NCBI RefSeq assembly: GCF_008330945.1
Contig: NZ_CP043489.1
Location: 310,001 to 374,000 of the forward strand
DNA length: 64,000 nucleotides
Direction of reading: 5' to 3'
Source of the DNA: Labrys sp. KNU-23
Lineage (GTDB): Bacteria; Pseudomonadota; Alphaproteobacteria; Rhizobiales; Labraceae
In this document: positions 20,104-29,034 of the stretch, piece by piece
Numbering within the stretch: position 1 is the first letter of the stretch
Layout: the number at the start of each line of letters is the position of its first letter
The notes under the pieces: generated by a model
What the model was told of the DNA's origin: nothing
The model's input: the letters and a program-made list of their open reading frames with translations, nothing else
Database searches by the model: none
Made by a program: the position numbers and the translations under genes

Positions 20104-20469
20104 AGAGTTGTAACTCCGGTTTGATAAGCCTCCGCGGACATCTACCGTGCCTGCTTCGCCGCGCCATTGCGGACAAAACAAAACACGGCACCGGAGCGGC
20201 AGGGCCGCTTCGTCCGCGTGTGGAATGGCGCGCTCTATAAGGGGATGCGGGCGATTAGGCAAGGACAAATGCTGGAAAGGCAGACGTCGCGTCCACCATG
20301 TGTTCGGCGCACAAGCCTAAATCGGCATGGCGGCCTTCAAGATCGGTATCCCTCGAGCTTTATGCGGCAAGATGCCGGTCTGGAGACCGGCACACCCTAT
20401 GCGCCCGACTCGGCTCGCACGTTTCCAGGAGCGGACAGGATGTCCGCGCTCCAGGAAGCGTTCCCGGCA
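20104..20469. other. rpsB upstream region / dnaE downstream region, with two hairpins
   Basis: 366 bases without a gene. Beside the candidate rpsB promoter it holds two dyads: GCCGGTCT/AGACCGGC at 20374-20391, and GAGCGGACA...TGTCCGC-GCTC flanked by TTCC/GGAA at 20422-20457. The second lies 13 bases behind the dnaE stop and could mark the dnaE transcript end, but neither has a U-tract. Confidence 0.5.
20234..20262 (-). promoter_or_regulatory. candidate sigma-70 promoter of rpsB-tsf
   Basis: On the minus strand, TTGCCT (20262-20257) and TATAGA (20239-20234) are separated by exactly 17 bases, about 130 bases upstream of the rpsB start. This fits a housekeeping promoter for a strongly expressed ribosomal operon, but is judged by eye only. 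Confidence 0.45.
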
Positions 20470-23400
20470 TCACATCGGCATGACGGTCGCCACGCCCGGA
20501 ATCGCCTTGATCGCGCCGGCGATCTGCGGCGTCACCAGGAATTTGCCAGGCAGCTTCAGCTCGACCTCCCGCATACCGCCGTCCAGTTGCAGGATCAGGA
20601 AGACCTCCCCCTCGCCGCGTTGGCCCAATCGCTTGGCGACGGATTCAAGGGCCAGCTCGCCTTGCAGGAAGACCTTGATGCCGCGCTGGGTCTTGGCGGT
20701 GGCGTTGTCGAGCTTTTCCGCCGTCACGATGCGGATGCGGACATCGTCTCCTTCATGAGCGGCCTGCACGCCGACCAGCACGGCCGTGCCCGGCTCGAAC
20801 AGGTCACGATATTGCGCCAGCCCTTCCGAGAAGATCACGGCCTCGAACTGGCCCGAAGCATCCGAAAGCATGATCACGCCCATCTTGGAGCCGGTCCGGG
20901 TCTTGCGCTCGGAACGCGACAACACGGTCGCCGCCAAGCGCCCTGCCGTGGCGCCCTGCTTCACCTTCTGGGTGAACTGTGCCCAGGACGGCACCTGCAG
21001 GCGCTCCAAGGCGGTGACATAGGCGTCGAGGGGATGGCCCGAAAGAAAGAAGCCAACAGCGTCGAACTCGCGTTGCAGACGGTCGGCAGGCTCCCAAGGC
21101 TCGACGACCGTCCCTTTCAGCGGTTCGGGTGTCGAAGCGGAGCCGAACATGTCGGCCTGTCCATCGCTCTTCTCGGCGTGGGAGCGCTGCGCCTGCGCCA
21201 TGATGGCGTCGATGGAGGCGGTGATGCGCGCCCGATCGCGGTCGAACTCGTCGAAGGCTCCCGCCGCCGCCAGATTTTCGAGAATGCGCTTGTTGATCGC
21301 CTTGGGATCGATGCGCCGGGCAAAATCACCGAGGTCGAAGAAGGGTTGGTCGCCACGGATCTCGACCAGGCGCTCCATTGCCGCCAGGCCGACCCCCTTG
21401 ACCGCGCCGAGCGCATAGCGGATCGCACCGCCATGGACCTCGAAGTCAGGTCCAGAGCGGTTGATGGAGGGCGCCTCGACCTTGATGCCGAGCCGACGCG
21501 CCTCCAGGCGGAATTCGGCGAGCTTGTCGGTGTTCGACATATCCAGCGACATCGACGCCGCCATGAACTCGACCGGATAATTCGCCTTGAGATAGGCGGT
21601 CTGGTAGGAGACCAGCGCATAGGCTGCCGCATGGCTCTTGTTGAAGCCGTAATCGGCGAACTTGGCGAGATAATCAAAGATCTCGTCGGCTTTGGCCTTC
21701 TGAATGCCCCCGTCGACGGCACCTTTGACGAAGCGGGCACGCTGGGCGTCCATCTCCGACTTGATCTTCTTGCCCATGGCGCGGCGCAGCATATCGGCCT
21801 CACCCAGCGTATAGCCGGAGAGAATCTGCGCGATCTGCATCACCTGTTCCTGGTAGATGATGACGCCATACGTCTCCTCCAGGGCCGGCTTGAGCTGATC
21901 GAGCATATAGTCCGGCTCTTCCAGCCCCTTCTTTCGGGCGTTGTAGACCGGAATATTGGCCATCGGGCCTGGACGGTAGAGCGCCACCAGGGCGATGATA
22001 TCCTCGAAACGGTCGGCGTTCATGTCGAGCAGTGCCTTGCGCATGCCCGCACTTTCCACCTGGAACACGCCCACTGTCTCGCCGCGGCCGAGCATCTCGT
22101 AGCTCTTCTTGTCGTCGAGCGGCAGGCCGGCGAGATCGAGATCGATGCCGCGCTGCTTGAGGAACATCAAGGCGCGTTCCAGCACGGTGAGCGTCTTGAG
22201 ACCGAGGAAGTCGAACTTCACCAGGCCCGCCTGCTCCACCCATTTCATGTTGAACTGGGTAGCCGGCATCGGCATCGAGGTCTTCGGATCGTGATAGAGC
22301 GGCACCAGCTCCACCAGCGGACGATCCCCTATCACCACGCCGGCGGCATGGGTCGAGGCGTGACGATAGAGCCCCTCCAGCTTCTGGGCGATGCTGAGCA
22401 GGCGCTCGACAGTGGGATCGTCCTTGGCGGATTCGCGAAGCTTCGGCTCATCCTCGATCGCCTTGGCCAGCGTTACCGGATTGGCCGGGTTCTGCGGTAC
22501 CAGCTTGCACAGCTTGTCGACCTGGCCATATCCCATCTCCAACGTGCGCCCGACGTCGCGCAGCACGCCGCGCGCCTGCAGGGAGCCGAAGGTGATGATC
22601 TGGGCAACACGATCCTCCCCATACTTCTCCTGCACATAGCGGATGACTTCGTCGCGCCGCTCCTGGCAGAAGTCGATGTCGAAGTCCGGCATCGAGATAC
22701 GTTCGGGATTGAGGAAGCGCTCGAACAGCAGGCTGAAGCGCAGCGGATCGAGATCGGTGATCGTCAGTGCATAGGCAACCAGGGAGCCTGCGCCCGATCC
22801 ACGCCCTGGCCCGACTGGGATGCCCTTTCCCTTGGCATGCTTGATGAAGTCCGCCACGATCAGGAAGTAGCCGGGGAACTTCATGCGCTCGATGATCGAA
22901 AGCTCGAATTCCAGCCGCTTGGCGTAGCTTTCCTCGGTATGGCCGGGAGCCGGCCCATGCGCGGCCAGCCGGGCCTTGAGGCCTTCCTCGGCCTGGCGGC
23001 GTAACTCCACGGCCTCGTCGACGGGAGCGCCCATCTCGTCGACCCCTGTGGAGAAGCGCGGCAGGATCGGCTTTCGCGTACGCACGCGAAAGGCACAACG
23101 CCTGGCAATTTCAATCGTGTTCTCAATAGCCTCTGGGAGATCCTTGAACAAGGATATCATTTCCGACCGGCTCTTGAAGTAGTGGTTCGGCGTCATTCGC
23201 CGCCGATCCGTCTCAGCCAGGATGCGCCCTTCGGCGATTGCCATCAGCGCATCATGCGGCTCATTATCGGCCCGGGCAGCAAAATAAACCTCGTTGGTCG
23301 CCACCAGCGGCACGTCGGCCGCATAGGCGAGTTCCAGGAGCGGCGCCTCGACCTGCTGCTCCTCCGCGCTGTCATGACGCTGTACTTCGACATAGAGACG

Positions 23401-23937
23401 ATCGGCGAACATTGCCTGCAGGCGCTGCAGCCGAGCCCGCGCGAGGTCGTCGATCCCCTCGCGCAAAGCCATATCGAGCGGACCGGCAGGGCCACCCGTC
23501 AGCGCGATCAGGCCCTCCTGGAACTCGGCCAGGCGCCCGATCGAAACATGCGCCTCCTCGCCGCTGGCGGGATCCATGTAACAATGGGACGACAGCGCCA
23601 TCAGGTGGCCATATCCCACTTCGCTCTGAGCAAGCAGGATCATGCGCGGCAAACGCCGCTGGTGCAGAGGCCGCCGGTCCGAGGCATCCTCGCGGTCGGC
23701 GAAATTGATCGCCAGCGAAATGCCCATGATCGGCTGGATGCCACTACCGGCAAGCTTTTCGGAAAACTCCAGCGCCCCGAACAGATTGTTGGTATCCGTC
23801 AATGCGAGGGCCGGCATGCCGTCGGCCTTGGCGAGATCGGCGAGCTTGGGGACCTTCATCGCTCCCTCGAGCAGGGAATAGGCCGAGCGGACATTCAAAT
23901 GCACGAAGCCCGGACCGTTCACCTTCGCCTCCGCCAT
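20470..23937 (-). CDS. dnaE: DNA polymerase III subunit alpha
   Basis: 1155-residue replicative polymerase (DnaE1 type). The N-terminal PHP domain begins at FVHLNVRSAYSLLEGAMKVP. The palm carries the catalytic aspartates in PDFDIDFCQERR. Further on are the finger region (GETVGVFQVESAGMR, YRPGPMANIP), the tandem HhH (FNKSHAAAYALVSYQTAYLK) and a C-terminal OB fold. The start at 23937 (MAEAKVNGPGFVHL) suits the family; 39 codons upstream are open but unlike DnaE. It lies downstream of lolC, lolD and the 32-codon SOS-boxed gene in the same direction. It is not the SOS polymerase DnaE2, which normally travels with imuAB. Confidence 0.96.
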   Translation of the reverse strand: MAEAKVNGPGFVHLNVRSAYSLLEGAMKVPKLADLAKADGMPALALTDTNNLFGALEFSEKLAGSGIQPIMGISLAINFADREDASDRRPLHQRRLPRMILLAQSEVGYGHLMALSSHCYMDPASGEEAHVSIGRLAEFQEGLIALTGGPAGPLDMALREGIDDLARARLQRLQAMFADRLYVEVQRHDSAEEQQVEAPLLELAYAADVPLVATNEVYFAARADNEPHDALMAIAEGRILAETDRRRMTPNHYFKSRSEMISLFKDLPEAIENTIEIARRCAFRVRTRKPILPRFSTGVDEMGAPVDEAVELRRQAEEGLKARLAAHGPAPGHTEESYAKRLEFELSIIERMKFPGYFLIVADFIKHAKGKGIPVGPGRGSGAGSLVAYALTITDLDPLRFSLLFERFLNPERISMPDFDIDFCQERRDEVIRYVQEKYGEDRVAQIITFGSLQARGVLRDVGRTLEMGYGQVDKLCKLVPQNPANPVTLAKAIEDEPKLRESAKDDPTVERLLSIAQKLEGLYRHASTHAAGVVIGDRPLVELVPLYHDPKTSMPMPATQFNMKWVEQAGLVKFDFLGLKTLTVLERALMFLKQRGIDLDLAGLPLDDKKSYEMLGRGETVGVFQVESAGMRKALLDMNADRFEDIIALVALYRPGPMANIPVYNARKKGLEEPDYMLDQLKPALEETYGVIIYQEQVMQIAQILSGYTLGEADMLRRAMGKKIKSEMDAQRARFVKGAVDGGIQKAKADEIFDYLAKFADYGFNKSHAAAYALVSYQTAYLKANYPVEFMAASMSLDMSNTDKLAEFRLEARRLGIKVEAPSINRSGPDFEVHGGAIRYALGAVKGVGLAAMERLVEIRGDQPFFDLGDFARRIDPKAINKRILENLAAAGAFDEFDRDRARITASIDAIMAQAQRSHAEKSDGQADMFGSASTPEPLKGTVVEPWEPADRLQREFDAVGFFLSGHPLDAYVTALERLQVPSWAQFTQKVKQGATAGRLAATVLSRSERKTRTGSKMGVIMLSDASGQFEAVIFSEGLAQYRDLFEPGTAVLVGVQAAHEGDDVRIRIVTAEKLDNATAKTQRGIKVFLQGELALESVAKRLGQRGEGEVFLILQLDGGMREVELKLPGKFLVTPQIAGAIKAIPGVATVMPM

Positions 23938-24120
23938 GACACCTCCGCTCTGCGCTGGCGGGCAGCGCGACTCGCGATCTGCCCCTCCCCTATGATCTAT
24001 GGCAATCCGGCCAGTCGCCAAAGCTGACTCTGCATCTAGAGCATGGATGGCCACATCGGCGTCACATCTTCGCCATCCCGCCTTGTTGAGAGCCTGTGGA
24101 CAAGTGTGGACAAATCTGGC

Positions 24121-24219
24121 TTAAACACCGCTCAGGAAGCTCGTCCACATGGCGAGCATGACCAGGAACAGGCTCATCGAGGCGATGGCAGCGAAATCTT
24201 CGGTGAAACGAGCAAACAT
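24121..24219 (-). CDS. 32-residue single-span membrane protein preceded by an SOS box
   Basis: A short frame ATG...TAA encoding 32 residues: an N-terminal MFARFTEDFA followed by a hydrophobic helix (about residues 10-29, AAIASMSLFLVMLAMWTSFL). A strong ribosome site AGGAG lies six bases before the ATG. A perfect alphaproteobacterial LexA box (24251-24265) lies 32 bases further upstream, placing the gene in the SOS regulon by inference. Size, membrane span and SOS control recall Caulobacter SidA, a 29-residue SOS-induced inner-membrane inhibitor of division; no homology is claimed. It sits between lolD and dnaE, same strand, and read-through into dnaE is possible. Confidence 0.75.
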   Translation of the reverse strand: MFARFTEDFAAIASMSLFLVMLAMWTSFLSGV

Positions 24220-24250
24220 AATGTTCTCCTCTCTTCGATAGAGACATCTT

Positions 24251-24265
24251 GTTCACGTTTTGTTC
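24251..24265 (-). promoter_or_regulatory. LexA (SOS) box, GTTC-N7-GTTC
   Basis: GTTCACGTTTTGTTC is a perfect match to the alphaproteobacterial LexA operator GTTC-N7-GTTC. It stands 32 bases before the start of the 32-residue membrane protein gene, where a repressor would cover the promoter. Confidence 0.8.
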
Positions 24266-24482
24266 CGAGTCAAGCGTGTCGTCGTCGAACCGCCATCTTA
24301 TGTCGCGCTTATGTTCCTTCGCAGCAAGCCAACGGCGCTCGCCCCCGCATTCCCTCCGCGGCATTTTCTTGGTATTATTCAATAGGTTACGCAGCACCAG
24401 CCCTTTTGCTGGGCTCGTGCATATCCGCCGTTTACCATAGTAAGAAGCGCCGCGCGCAATCAGGCGCCTGCCGTCACAATCG
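24266..24482. other. lolD downstream spacer with one dyad
   Basis: No gene seen. A GCAC-C-AGCCC / GGGCT-C-GTGC dyad at 24394-24420 may form a hairpin in the lolD 3' region, without a U-tract. Confidence 0.5.
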
Positions 24483-25178
24483 TCAGTCGAGCTCGACGAT
24501 ATGACCATCCTGCAGGGTGACGCGGCGATCCATGCGCGACGCCAGATCGAGATTATGGGTTGCGATCAGGGCCGCCAGGCCGGACGCGCGTACCAGCGCC
24601 GTCAGCGTGCCGAAGACGTGGTCTGCCGTACCGGGATCCAGATTGCCGGTCGGCTCGTCGGCCAGAATGAGATGCGGCGCATTGGCGACCGCACGGGCGA
24701 TGGCGACCCGCTGCTGCTCGCCGCCCGACAATTCGTTCGGCCGGTGGCCGAAGCGCTGGCCGAGGCCAAGGAAGGTCAGCAATTCCTCGCCACGCTGACG
24801 TGCCTCGCGGCGTGACAGGCCTCGGATCATCTGCGGCAGTATCACATTCTCCAGTGCCGAGAACTCCGGTTGGAGATGGTGGAACTGGTAGACGAAGCCG
24901 ATCGAGTTGCGGCGCAGACGGGTACGGCCGGTATCGTTCAAGTCAGCAGTAGAATAGCCGGAAATCAAGACGTCGCCGCCATCCGGCCTCTCCAGGAGCC
25001 CGGCAGTGTGGAGCAGGGTCGACTTACCGGCACCCGAGGGAGCGATCAGCGCCACAGACTGCCCAGGCATCACCACAAGATCCACGCCGCGCAGGATGCG
25101 CAGTTCCGTGGGGCCCTGCTGATAGCTCCGTTCCACTCCTCGTAGCTCGAGAGCCGGAATTTCACCCGACATGCTCAT
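24483..25178 (-). CDS. lolD: lipoprotein-releasing ABC transporter ATP-binding protein
   Basis: 231-residue ATPase that powers release of outer-membrane lipoproteins from the inner membrane to LolA. Walker A is APSGAGKST, the signature is [14 protein letters not shown], and Walker B plus D-loop is [12 protein letters not shown], all intact. [19 protein letters not shown] (Q-loop region) is typical of the LolD/MacB group. It starts four bases after the lolC stop, so the two are cotranscribed. Confidence 0.95.
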   Translation of the reverse strand: MSMSGEIPALELRGVERSYQQGPTELRILRGVDLVVMPGQSVALIAPSGAGKSTLLHTAGLLERPDGGDVLISGYSTADLNDTGRTRLRRNSIGFVYQFHHLQPEFSALENVILPQMIRGLSRREARQRGEELLTFLGLGQRFGHRPNELSGGEQQRVAIARAVANAPHLILADEPTGNLDPGTADHVFGTLTALVRASGLAALIATHNLDLASRMDRRVTLQDGHIVELD

Positions 25179-25181
25179 GGC

Positions 25182-26477
25182 TCAGCCTCCCCTCAACGCT
25201 TCGACCGGGTCGAGCTTGGCAGCCCGCCAGGCGGGATAGAGTGTTGCCAGGAAGCACAGGATCAAAGTCGTGACCACCACCGCGGTCACTTCCGCCGGAT
25301 CGGTCTTGGCAGGCAGGCGCGAGAGAAAATAGATCTCGGACGCAAAGAGCTGCGTATTGGACAGCCAGGAGATGAATTCCTGGATGTTCTCGATATAGCG
25401 GCACACCAGCAGGCCCAGCAGCAGGCCGAATATCGTGCCGAGCAGGCCGATCGCCATGCCGGTGATGAAGAAGATGCGCAACATCGCTCCACGCGTCGCG
25501 CCCATGGTGCGCATGATGGCGATGTCGGTCTGCTTGGACTGCACCAGCATCACCATGCTGGAGACGACCCCGAGAGCCGCCATGATCACCAGGATCAGCA
25601 GGATCATGAACATCACGTTGCGCTCGACCTGCAGGGCCGTGAAGAAGGCCGAATTGCGCTGGCGCCAATCGACCAGGGAAACCGGGCGCCCCGCCGCAGT
25701 CTTGATCGCCTCGCTCTCCGACTGCACCCGGTCGGGGTTCTCGATATAGACCTCGATCGCCGTCGCATCGCCGTCACGGTTGAAATAGGCCTGCGATTCC
25801 TGCAGCGGCATGATCACGAAGCCGCTATCGATATCGGACATGCCGACCTCGAACGTAGCGACCACCGGATAGACCTTCATGCGGGGCGTGGTGCCGAAGG
25901 CCGTCTGGTCACCCTTGGGGGAGATCAGGGTAATGCCATCGCCGATCTGCAGACCGAGCGAGGACGCGAGCCGGGCACCGATCACTACGCCCTGCCCCTG
26001 GTCGAAATTGTCCAGCGTGCCGTCCTTGATATTGTTGGCAAGCCCCGGCAAGCGCTTGAGATCCTCGAGCTTCATGCCGCGCACCAGCGCGCCGCTCGCC
26101 GAGAAAGGCGAAGAGACCAGCACCTGCCCTTCCACGAAGGGAACAGCCAAGGTCACACCGGGGACCTTGGCGATACGGCTGGCGACCGCATCATAGTCGG
26201 TCAGCGGCGTCTCATAGGGGGAGACGACGACATGCCCGTTGAATCCGAGGATCTTGGATTGCAGTTCGACACGAAAGCCGTTCATCACCGACATCACGAT
26301 GATGAGGGCGGCGACACCGATGAGGAAGCTCAGAAAAGACAGAATGGCAATGAGCGAAGCCACCCCACCCTTGCGGTGCGGCATCAGATAGCGCAGGGCC
26401 ACCATCCACTCGAAGGCGGAGAAAGGCGGCGTTCCGGTCGGTTCCGACGATGTCGTGGCTGAAGCAGACGCGTTCAT
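25182..26477 (-). CDS. lolC: lipoprotein-releasing ABC transporter permease (LolC/LolE family)
   Basis: 431 residues with the FtsX-type layout: one span at about residues 45-65 (SLIAILSFLSFLIGVAALII), a large periplasmic domain to about 285, and three C-terminal spans. It extracts lipoproteins for LolA with LolD. Only one permease gene accompanies lolD; in many alphaproteobacteria this single LolC/E protein works as a homodimer. The nearest upstream gene is proS, separated by 264 bases with a terminator. The symbol lolC is by convention; lolE or lolF would serve equally. Confidence 0.92.
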   Translation of the reverse strand: MNASASATTSSEPTGTPPFSAFEWMVALRYLMPHRKGGVASLIAILSFLSFLIGVAALIIVMSVMNGFRVELQSKILGFNGHVVVSPYETPLTDYDAVASRIAKVPGVTLAVPFVEGQVLVSSPFSASGALVRGMKLEDLKRLPGLANNIKDGTLDNFDQGQGVVIGARLASSLGLQIGDGITLISPKGDQTAFGTTPRMKVYPVVATFEVGMSDIDSGFVIMPLQESQAYFNRDGDATAIEVYIENPDRVQSESEAIKTAAGRPVSLVDWRQRNSAFFTALQVERNVMFMILLILVIMAALGVVSSMVMLVQSKQTDIAIMRTMGATRGAMLRIFFITGMAIGLLGTIFGLLLGLLVCRYIENIQEFISWLSNTQLFASEIYFLSRLPAKTDPAEVTAVVVTTLILCFLATLYPAWRAAKLDPVEALRGG

Positions 26478-26670
26478 GGCATTCCAGGTGGGGCGCGAGG
26501 CCCCTTACTCCGCGAGAATCGCGGCGTTTGCACGGCAAAAATTCAGCGATGCCCAGCTTTGCCACGGCTTTTTGACGCTCCAATCGCGGCACATCCTGCT
26601 AAGACACAAGCATCCTATTGAGATTAATCATTACAATTCAAATAAATACGGAGCTTTCTTGATGAAACAC

Positions 26671-26705
26671 AAAAACGCCGCGAGCGCCTCCGGCACACGC
26701 GGCGT
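26671..26705 (-). terminator. intrinsic terminator of proS
   Basis: Leftward, ACGCCGCG and CGCGGCGT form an 8-bp stem followed by TTTTTGTG, 37 bases after the proS stop. It separates proS from lolC-lolD, whose own promoter should lie in the AT-rich stretch 26590-26670. Confidence 0.9.
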
Positions 26706-26741
26706 CGATGATCTCAGCCCGCCGGCTGAAATGAAACCGGG

Positions 26742-28061
26742 TCAACCCACGAGCACGAGCGCGTCCGAAGGCGTCAGCAATTGGCGTTCGCCGGTGCGGC
26801 GGTTCTTCACCTCGACCTTGCCCTCCGCCAGGCTCTTGGGGCCAACGATGATCTGCCAGGGCAGGCCGATCAGATCCATCTTGGCAAACTTGCCGCCGGG
26901 CCTCTCATCGGTGTCGTCGAGCAGCACGTCGACCCCCTTGGCGCCAAGCTGGAGATAGAGATCGCCGCAGGCGGCATCCACCGCGCTGTCGCCCGGCTTG
27001 AGATTGATCAGGCCGACCTTGAACGGCGCGATCGCCTCCGGCCAGATGATACCGGCCTCGTCATGGCTCGCCTCAATGGCCGCGCCGGCAACACGGGTCG
27101 GACCGATGCCGTAGGAACCGCCATGCACGGGAATGAGGGAACCGTCGGGACCGGCAACGACGGCCTTCATCGGCGCGGAATATTTCGTACCGAAATAGAA
27201 GATATGCCCGACCTCGATACCGCGCGCGGAAACCTGCTTGTCGGCCGGCAAGGCCTCGAAGGCAGGCTTGTCGTGCTTCTCCTCGGTTGCCGCATAGAGC
27301 GAAGTCCATTGATCGACGATCGCCTGCAGTCCCGCCCTGTCGTCGAAGTCGGTGCCGGCCGAGGGTGGTGCCATCGACAGATAGTCGCGGTGGCAGAACA
27401 CTTCACTCTCGCCGGTCGACGCCAGGATGATGAATTCATGGCTGAGATTGCCGCCGATCGGACCCGTATCGGCCACCATCGGAATGGCCGTCAGGCCTAG
27501 CCGCGCGAACGTGCGCAGATAGGCCACGAACATCTTGTTGTAGGAATGCTGCGCGCCGGCCTGGTCGAGATCGAAGGAATAGGCGTCCTTCATCAGGAAT
27601 TCGCGCCCGCGCATCAGGCCGAAGCGGGGGCGGATCTCGTCCCGGAACTTCCACTGTATATGATAGAGATTGAGCGGCAGGTCCTTATAGCTGCGCACAT
27701 AGGCGCGGAAGATCTCGGTGATCATCTCCTCATTGGTCGGCCCATAGAGCATCTCGCGCTCCTGGCGATCCCGAATGCGCAGCATTTCCTTGCCGTAATC
27801 GTCATAGCGCCCGCTTTCGCGCCACAGATCGGCCGACTGGATGGTCGGCATCAGCAATTCGATGGCGCCGGCCCGATTCTGCTCTTCGCGGATAATCGCG
27901 TTGATCTTGTTCACCACGCGCAGGCCGAGTGGCAGCAATGCGTAAATTCCGGCCGCTTCCTGACGGATCATGCCCGTGCGCAGCATCAGACGATGGGAAA
28001 CAATTTCTGCTTCCTTCGGCGTCTCGCGCAGAATAGGCAGGAAATAACGGCTCAAACGCAT
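26742..28061 (-). CDS. proS: prolyl-tRNA synthetase (short, editing-domain-less form)
   Basis: 439 residues from ATG 28061 ([19 protein letters not shown]), the standard alphaproteobacterial N-terminus. Class II motifs are visible: motif 2 as [17 protein letters not shown] and motif 3 near the end of the catalytic core ([16 protein letters not shown]), followed by the anticodon-binding domain. The ~180-residue INS editing domain found in E. coli ProS between motifs 2 and 3 is missing, which is normal in this group. The frame is open 20 codons further upstream. Confidence 0.95.
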   Translation of the reverse strand: MRLSRYFLPILRETPKEAEIVSHRLMLRTGMIRQEAAGIYALLPLGLRVVNKINAIIREEQNRAGAIELLMPTIQSADLWRESGRYDDYGKEMLRIRDRQEREMLYGPTNEEMITEIFRAYVRSYKDLPLNLYHIQWKFRDEIRPRFGLMRGREFLMKDAYSFDLDQAGAQHSYNKMFVAYLRTFARLGLTAIPMVADTGPIGGNLSHEFIILASTGESEVFCHRDYLSMAPPSAGTDFDDRAGLQAIVDQWTSLYAATEEKHDKPAFEALPADKQVSARGIEVGHIFYFGTKYSAPMKAVVAGPDGSLIPVHGGSYGIGPTRVAGAAIEASHDEAGIIWPEAIAPFKVGLINLKPGDSAVDAACGDLYLQLGAKGVDVLLDDTDERPGGKFAKMDLIGLPWQIIVGPKSLAEGKVEVKNRRTGERQLLTPSDALVLVG

Positions 28062-28381
28062 AGGACAGACCTTCTCCAAGCTGCCGGCGACCTCTGCTGC
28101 GCCGGGTAAGACATGTGGCAAAATCGCGATTCAAGATGAAAAGACGCGCCGATCGAGGCAATGACGCACCTGTCCGGCAAATCGCATCCGATCGCCAGCT
28201 TCTGGCAGCTTGACCCGATCCCTCGTAAAAAGACAAGGGTACGACCAGAAAAACCGCCATTATTTGGCAATTTGCACGCCCTGTATGATGAGTGCGATGC
28301 TACCTGCATGTTCACCAACCTGCCCACGAACAGCGCAGCCTAGCGAAATGACGCGCACAAATTTTAAGCAAAGATATTAAT
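28062..28381. other. proS upstream region
   Basis: About 320 bases without a convincing gene. It should contain the proS promoter. The right end (28350-28381) is strongly AT-rich and leads into the operator-like dyad at 28382-28403. Confidence 0.5.
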
Positions 28382-28403
28382 TTTGTGCCGATCGCTGCAC
28401 AAA
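28382..28403. promoter_or_regulatory. operator-like dyad TTTGTGC-N8-GCACAAA
   Basis: Seven-base perfect arms with an eight-base spacer, at the edge of an AT-rich stretch and about 20 bases before the putative RNA at 28422. Spacing and symmetry are those of a regulator site, but no regulator can be named. Confidence 0.4.
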
Positions 28404-28421
28404 GACGTGACAAGCAAAAAA

Positions 28422-28658
28422 ACTTCGTCTAGCGTCCGTCCCGTCAACGACAGGGCATCCGAACTCAGCGATGAGTAGAAGGAAGTCAGGGTCCAAGTCT
28501 TGGGAGGAAGCCCGCAGGCGCCGCCGGTGAACAAGCCGTTGTCGAGCAGCCGTCCTGACACTTCAAACAGCACAAAGATGCGTGAGGGAAGTCTCAGGAA
28601 GATGGGTTAGGACGAGGTCTAGAATAAGGCGAGGCTCGCAAGAGCCTCGCCTTTTTTA
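28422..28658 (+). ncRNA. putative structured non-coding RNA with own terminator
   Basis: A region without plausible long coding frames that ends in a textbook terminator (28625-28658). The 5' CUUCGUCU (28424-28431) can pair with AGGACGAGG (28608-28616), closing a ~190-base structure. Inside, AAGUCAGG can pair with CCUGACACUU, and CUCA-GCGA-UGAG forms a small hairpin. I do not recognise it as 6S, SRP, tmRNA or RNase P RNA: the SRP tetraloop motif and the RNase P core motifs are not seen. A tiny frame MSRRKSGSKSWEEARRRRR (19 codons) lies inside but lacks a ribosome site. The 5' end is a guess. Confidence 0.5.
28625..28658 (+). terminator. strong intrinsic terminator
   Basis: AAGGCGAGGCTC-GCAA-GAGCCTCGCCTT is a perfect 12-bp stem with a GCAA loop followed by TTTT. 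No protein gene precedes it on the plus strand, so it argues for a transcribed RNA. Confidence 0.93.
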
Positions 28659-28763
28659 CTGGTGCTGACGTCACGGCATGTTGCATCATGCGGGCCCGTC
28701 ATGACAACCACATGACAATGCCAGATCGGCAGAACCTCCGTCGCAATGGCGACAGCATCGCCT

Positions 28764-28895
28764 GGCGGAATCGGGTTTTTGCCGAAGCAGATTCCGCCTG
28801 ACCGAACGCTGCGCTCGGTCAGGCGGAATCCGCGGGATATCAAACGCTTGCAAAGTTTCCCGATCTTGCCCACGAATGGGCATATCGGGAAACTT
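28764..28895. repeat. palindrome cluster upstream of cysG, with alternative pairings
   Basis: GATTCCGCCTGACCGA (28790-28805) pairs perfectly over 16 bp with TCGGTCAGGCGGAATC (28815-28830). The same GATTCCGCC can instead pair with an earlier GGCGGAATC (28764-28772). A second dyad, AAGTTTCCCGAT/ATCGGGAAACTT (28853-28864/28884-28895), encloses an inner GCCC/GGGC stem. These lie 140-270 bases before cysG and may be mobile palindromic repeats or a leader with switching hairpins. Confidence 0.65.
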
Positions 28896-29034
28896 CGCTT
28901 AGCTTCGCATTGTCTGCCCGACCGATTTACTTTAGCCTTTGCCGGCTGTGTGACGTGCGGCAGGACTGAGGCGAAGGCCGGCAGTTATCAGCGCCTCCCC
29001 CAGACTGTATAGAGCACGTTGAGCCTGTAGATCG

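Noticed and set aside
20470..23937. SOS-type error-prone polymerase DnaE2
   Set aside because: The protein starts with the DnaE1-type N-terminus and length, and imuA/imuB are not adjacent, although an SOS box lies upstream of the small gene before it.
28469..28528. 19-codon frame MSRRKSGSKSWEEARRRRR within the putative RNA
   Set aside because: No ribosome site near the ATG; basic low-complexity product could arise by chance in GC-rich structured RNA. Kept only as a remark.
28364..28573. 69-codon leftward frame over the putative RNA
   Set aside because: GTG start without ribosome site, no recognisable domain, and it lies antisense to a terminated RNA-like structure.
28422..28658. Identification of the putative RNA as 6S, SRP, tmRNA or RNase P RNA
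   Set aside because: The signature motifs of SRP and RNase P RNAs are not visible, there is no tmRNA-like end, and the central-bubble pattern of 6S could not be shown; so left unnamed.
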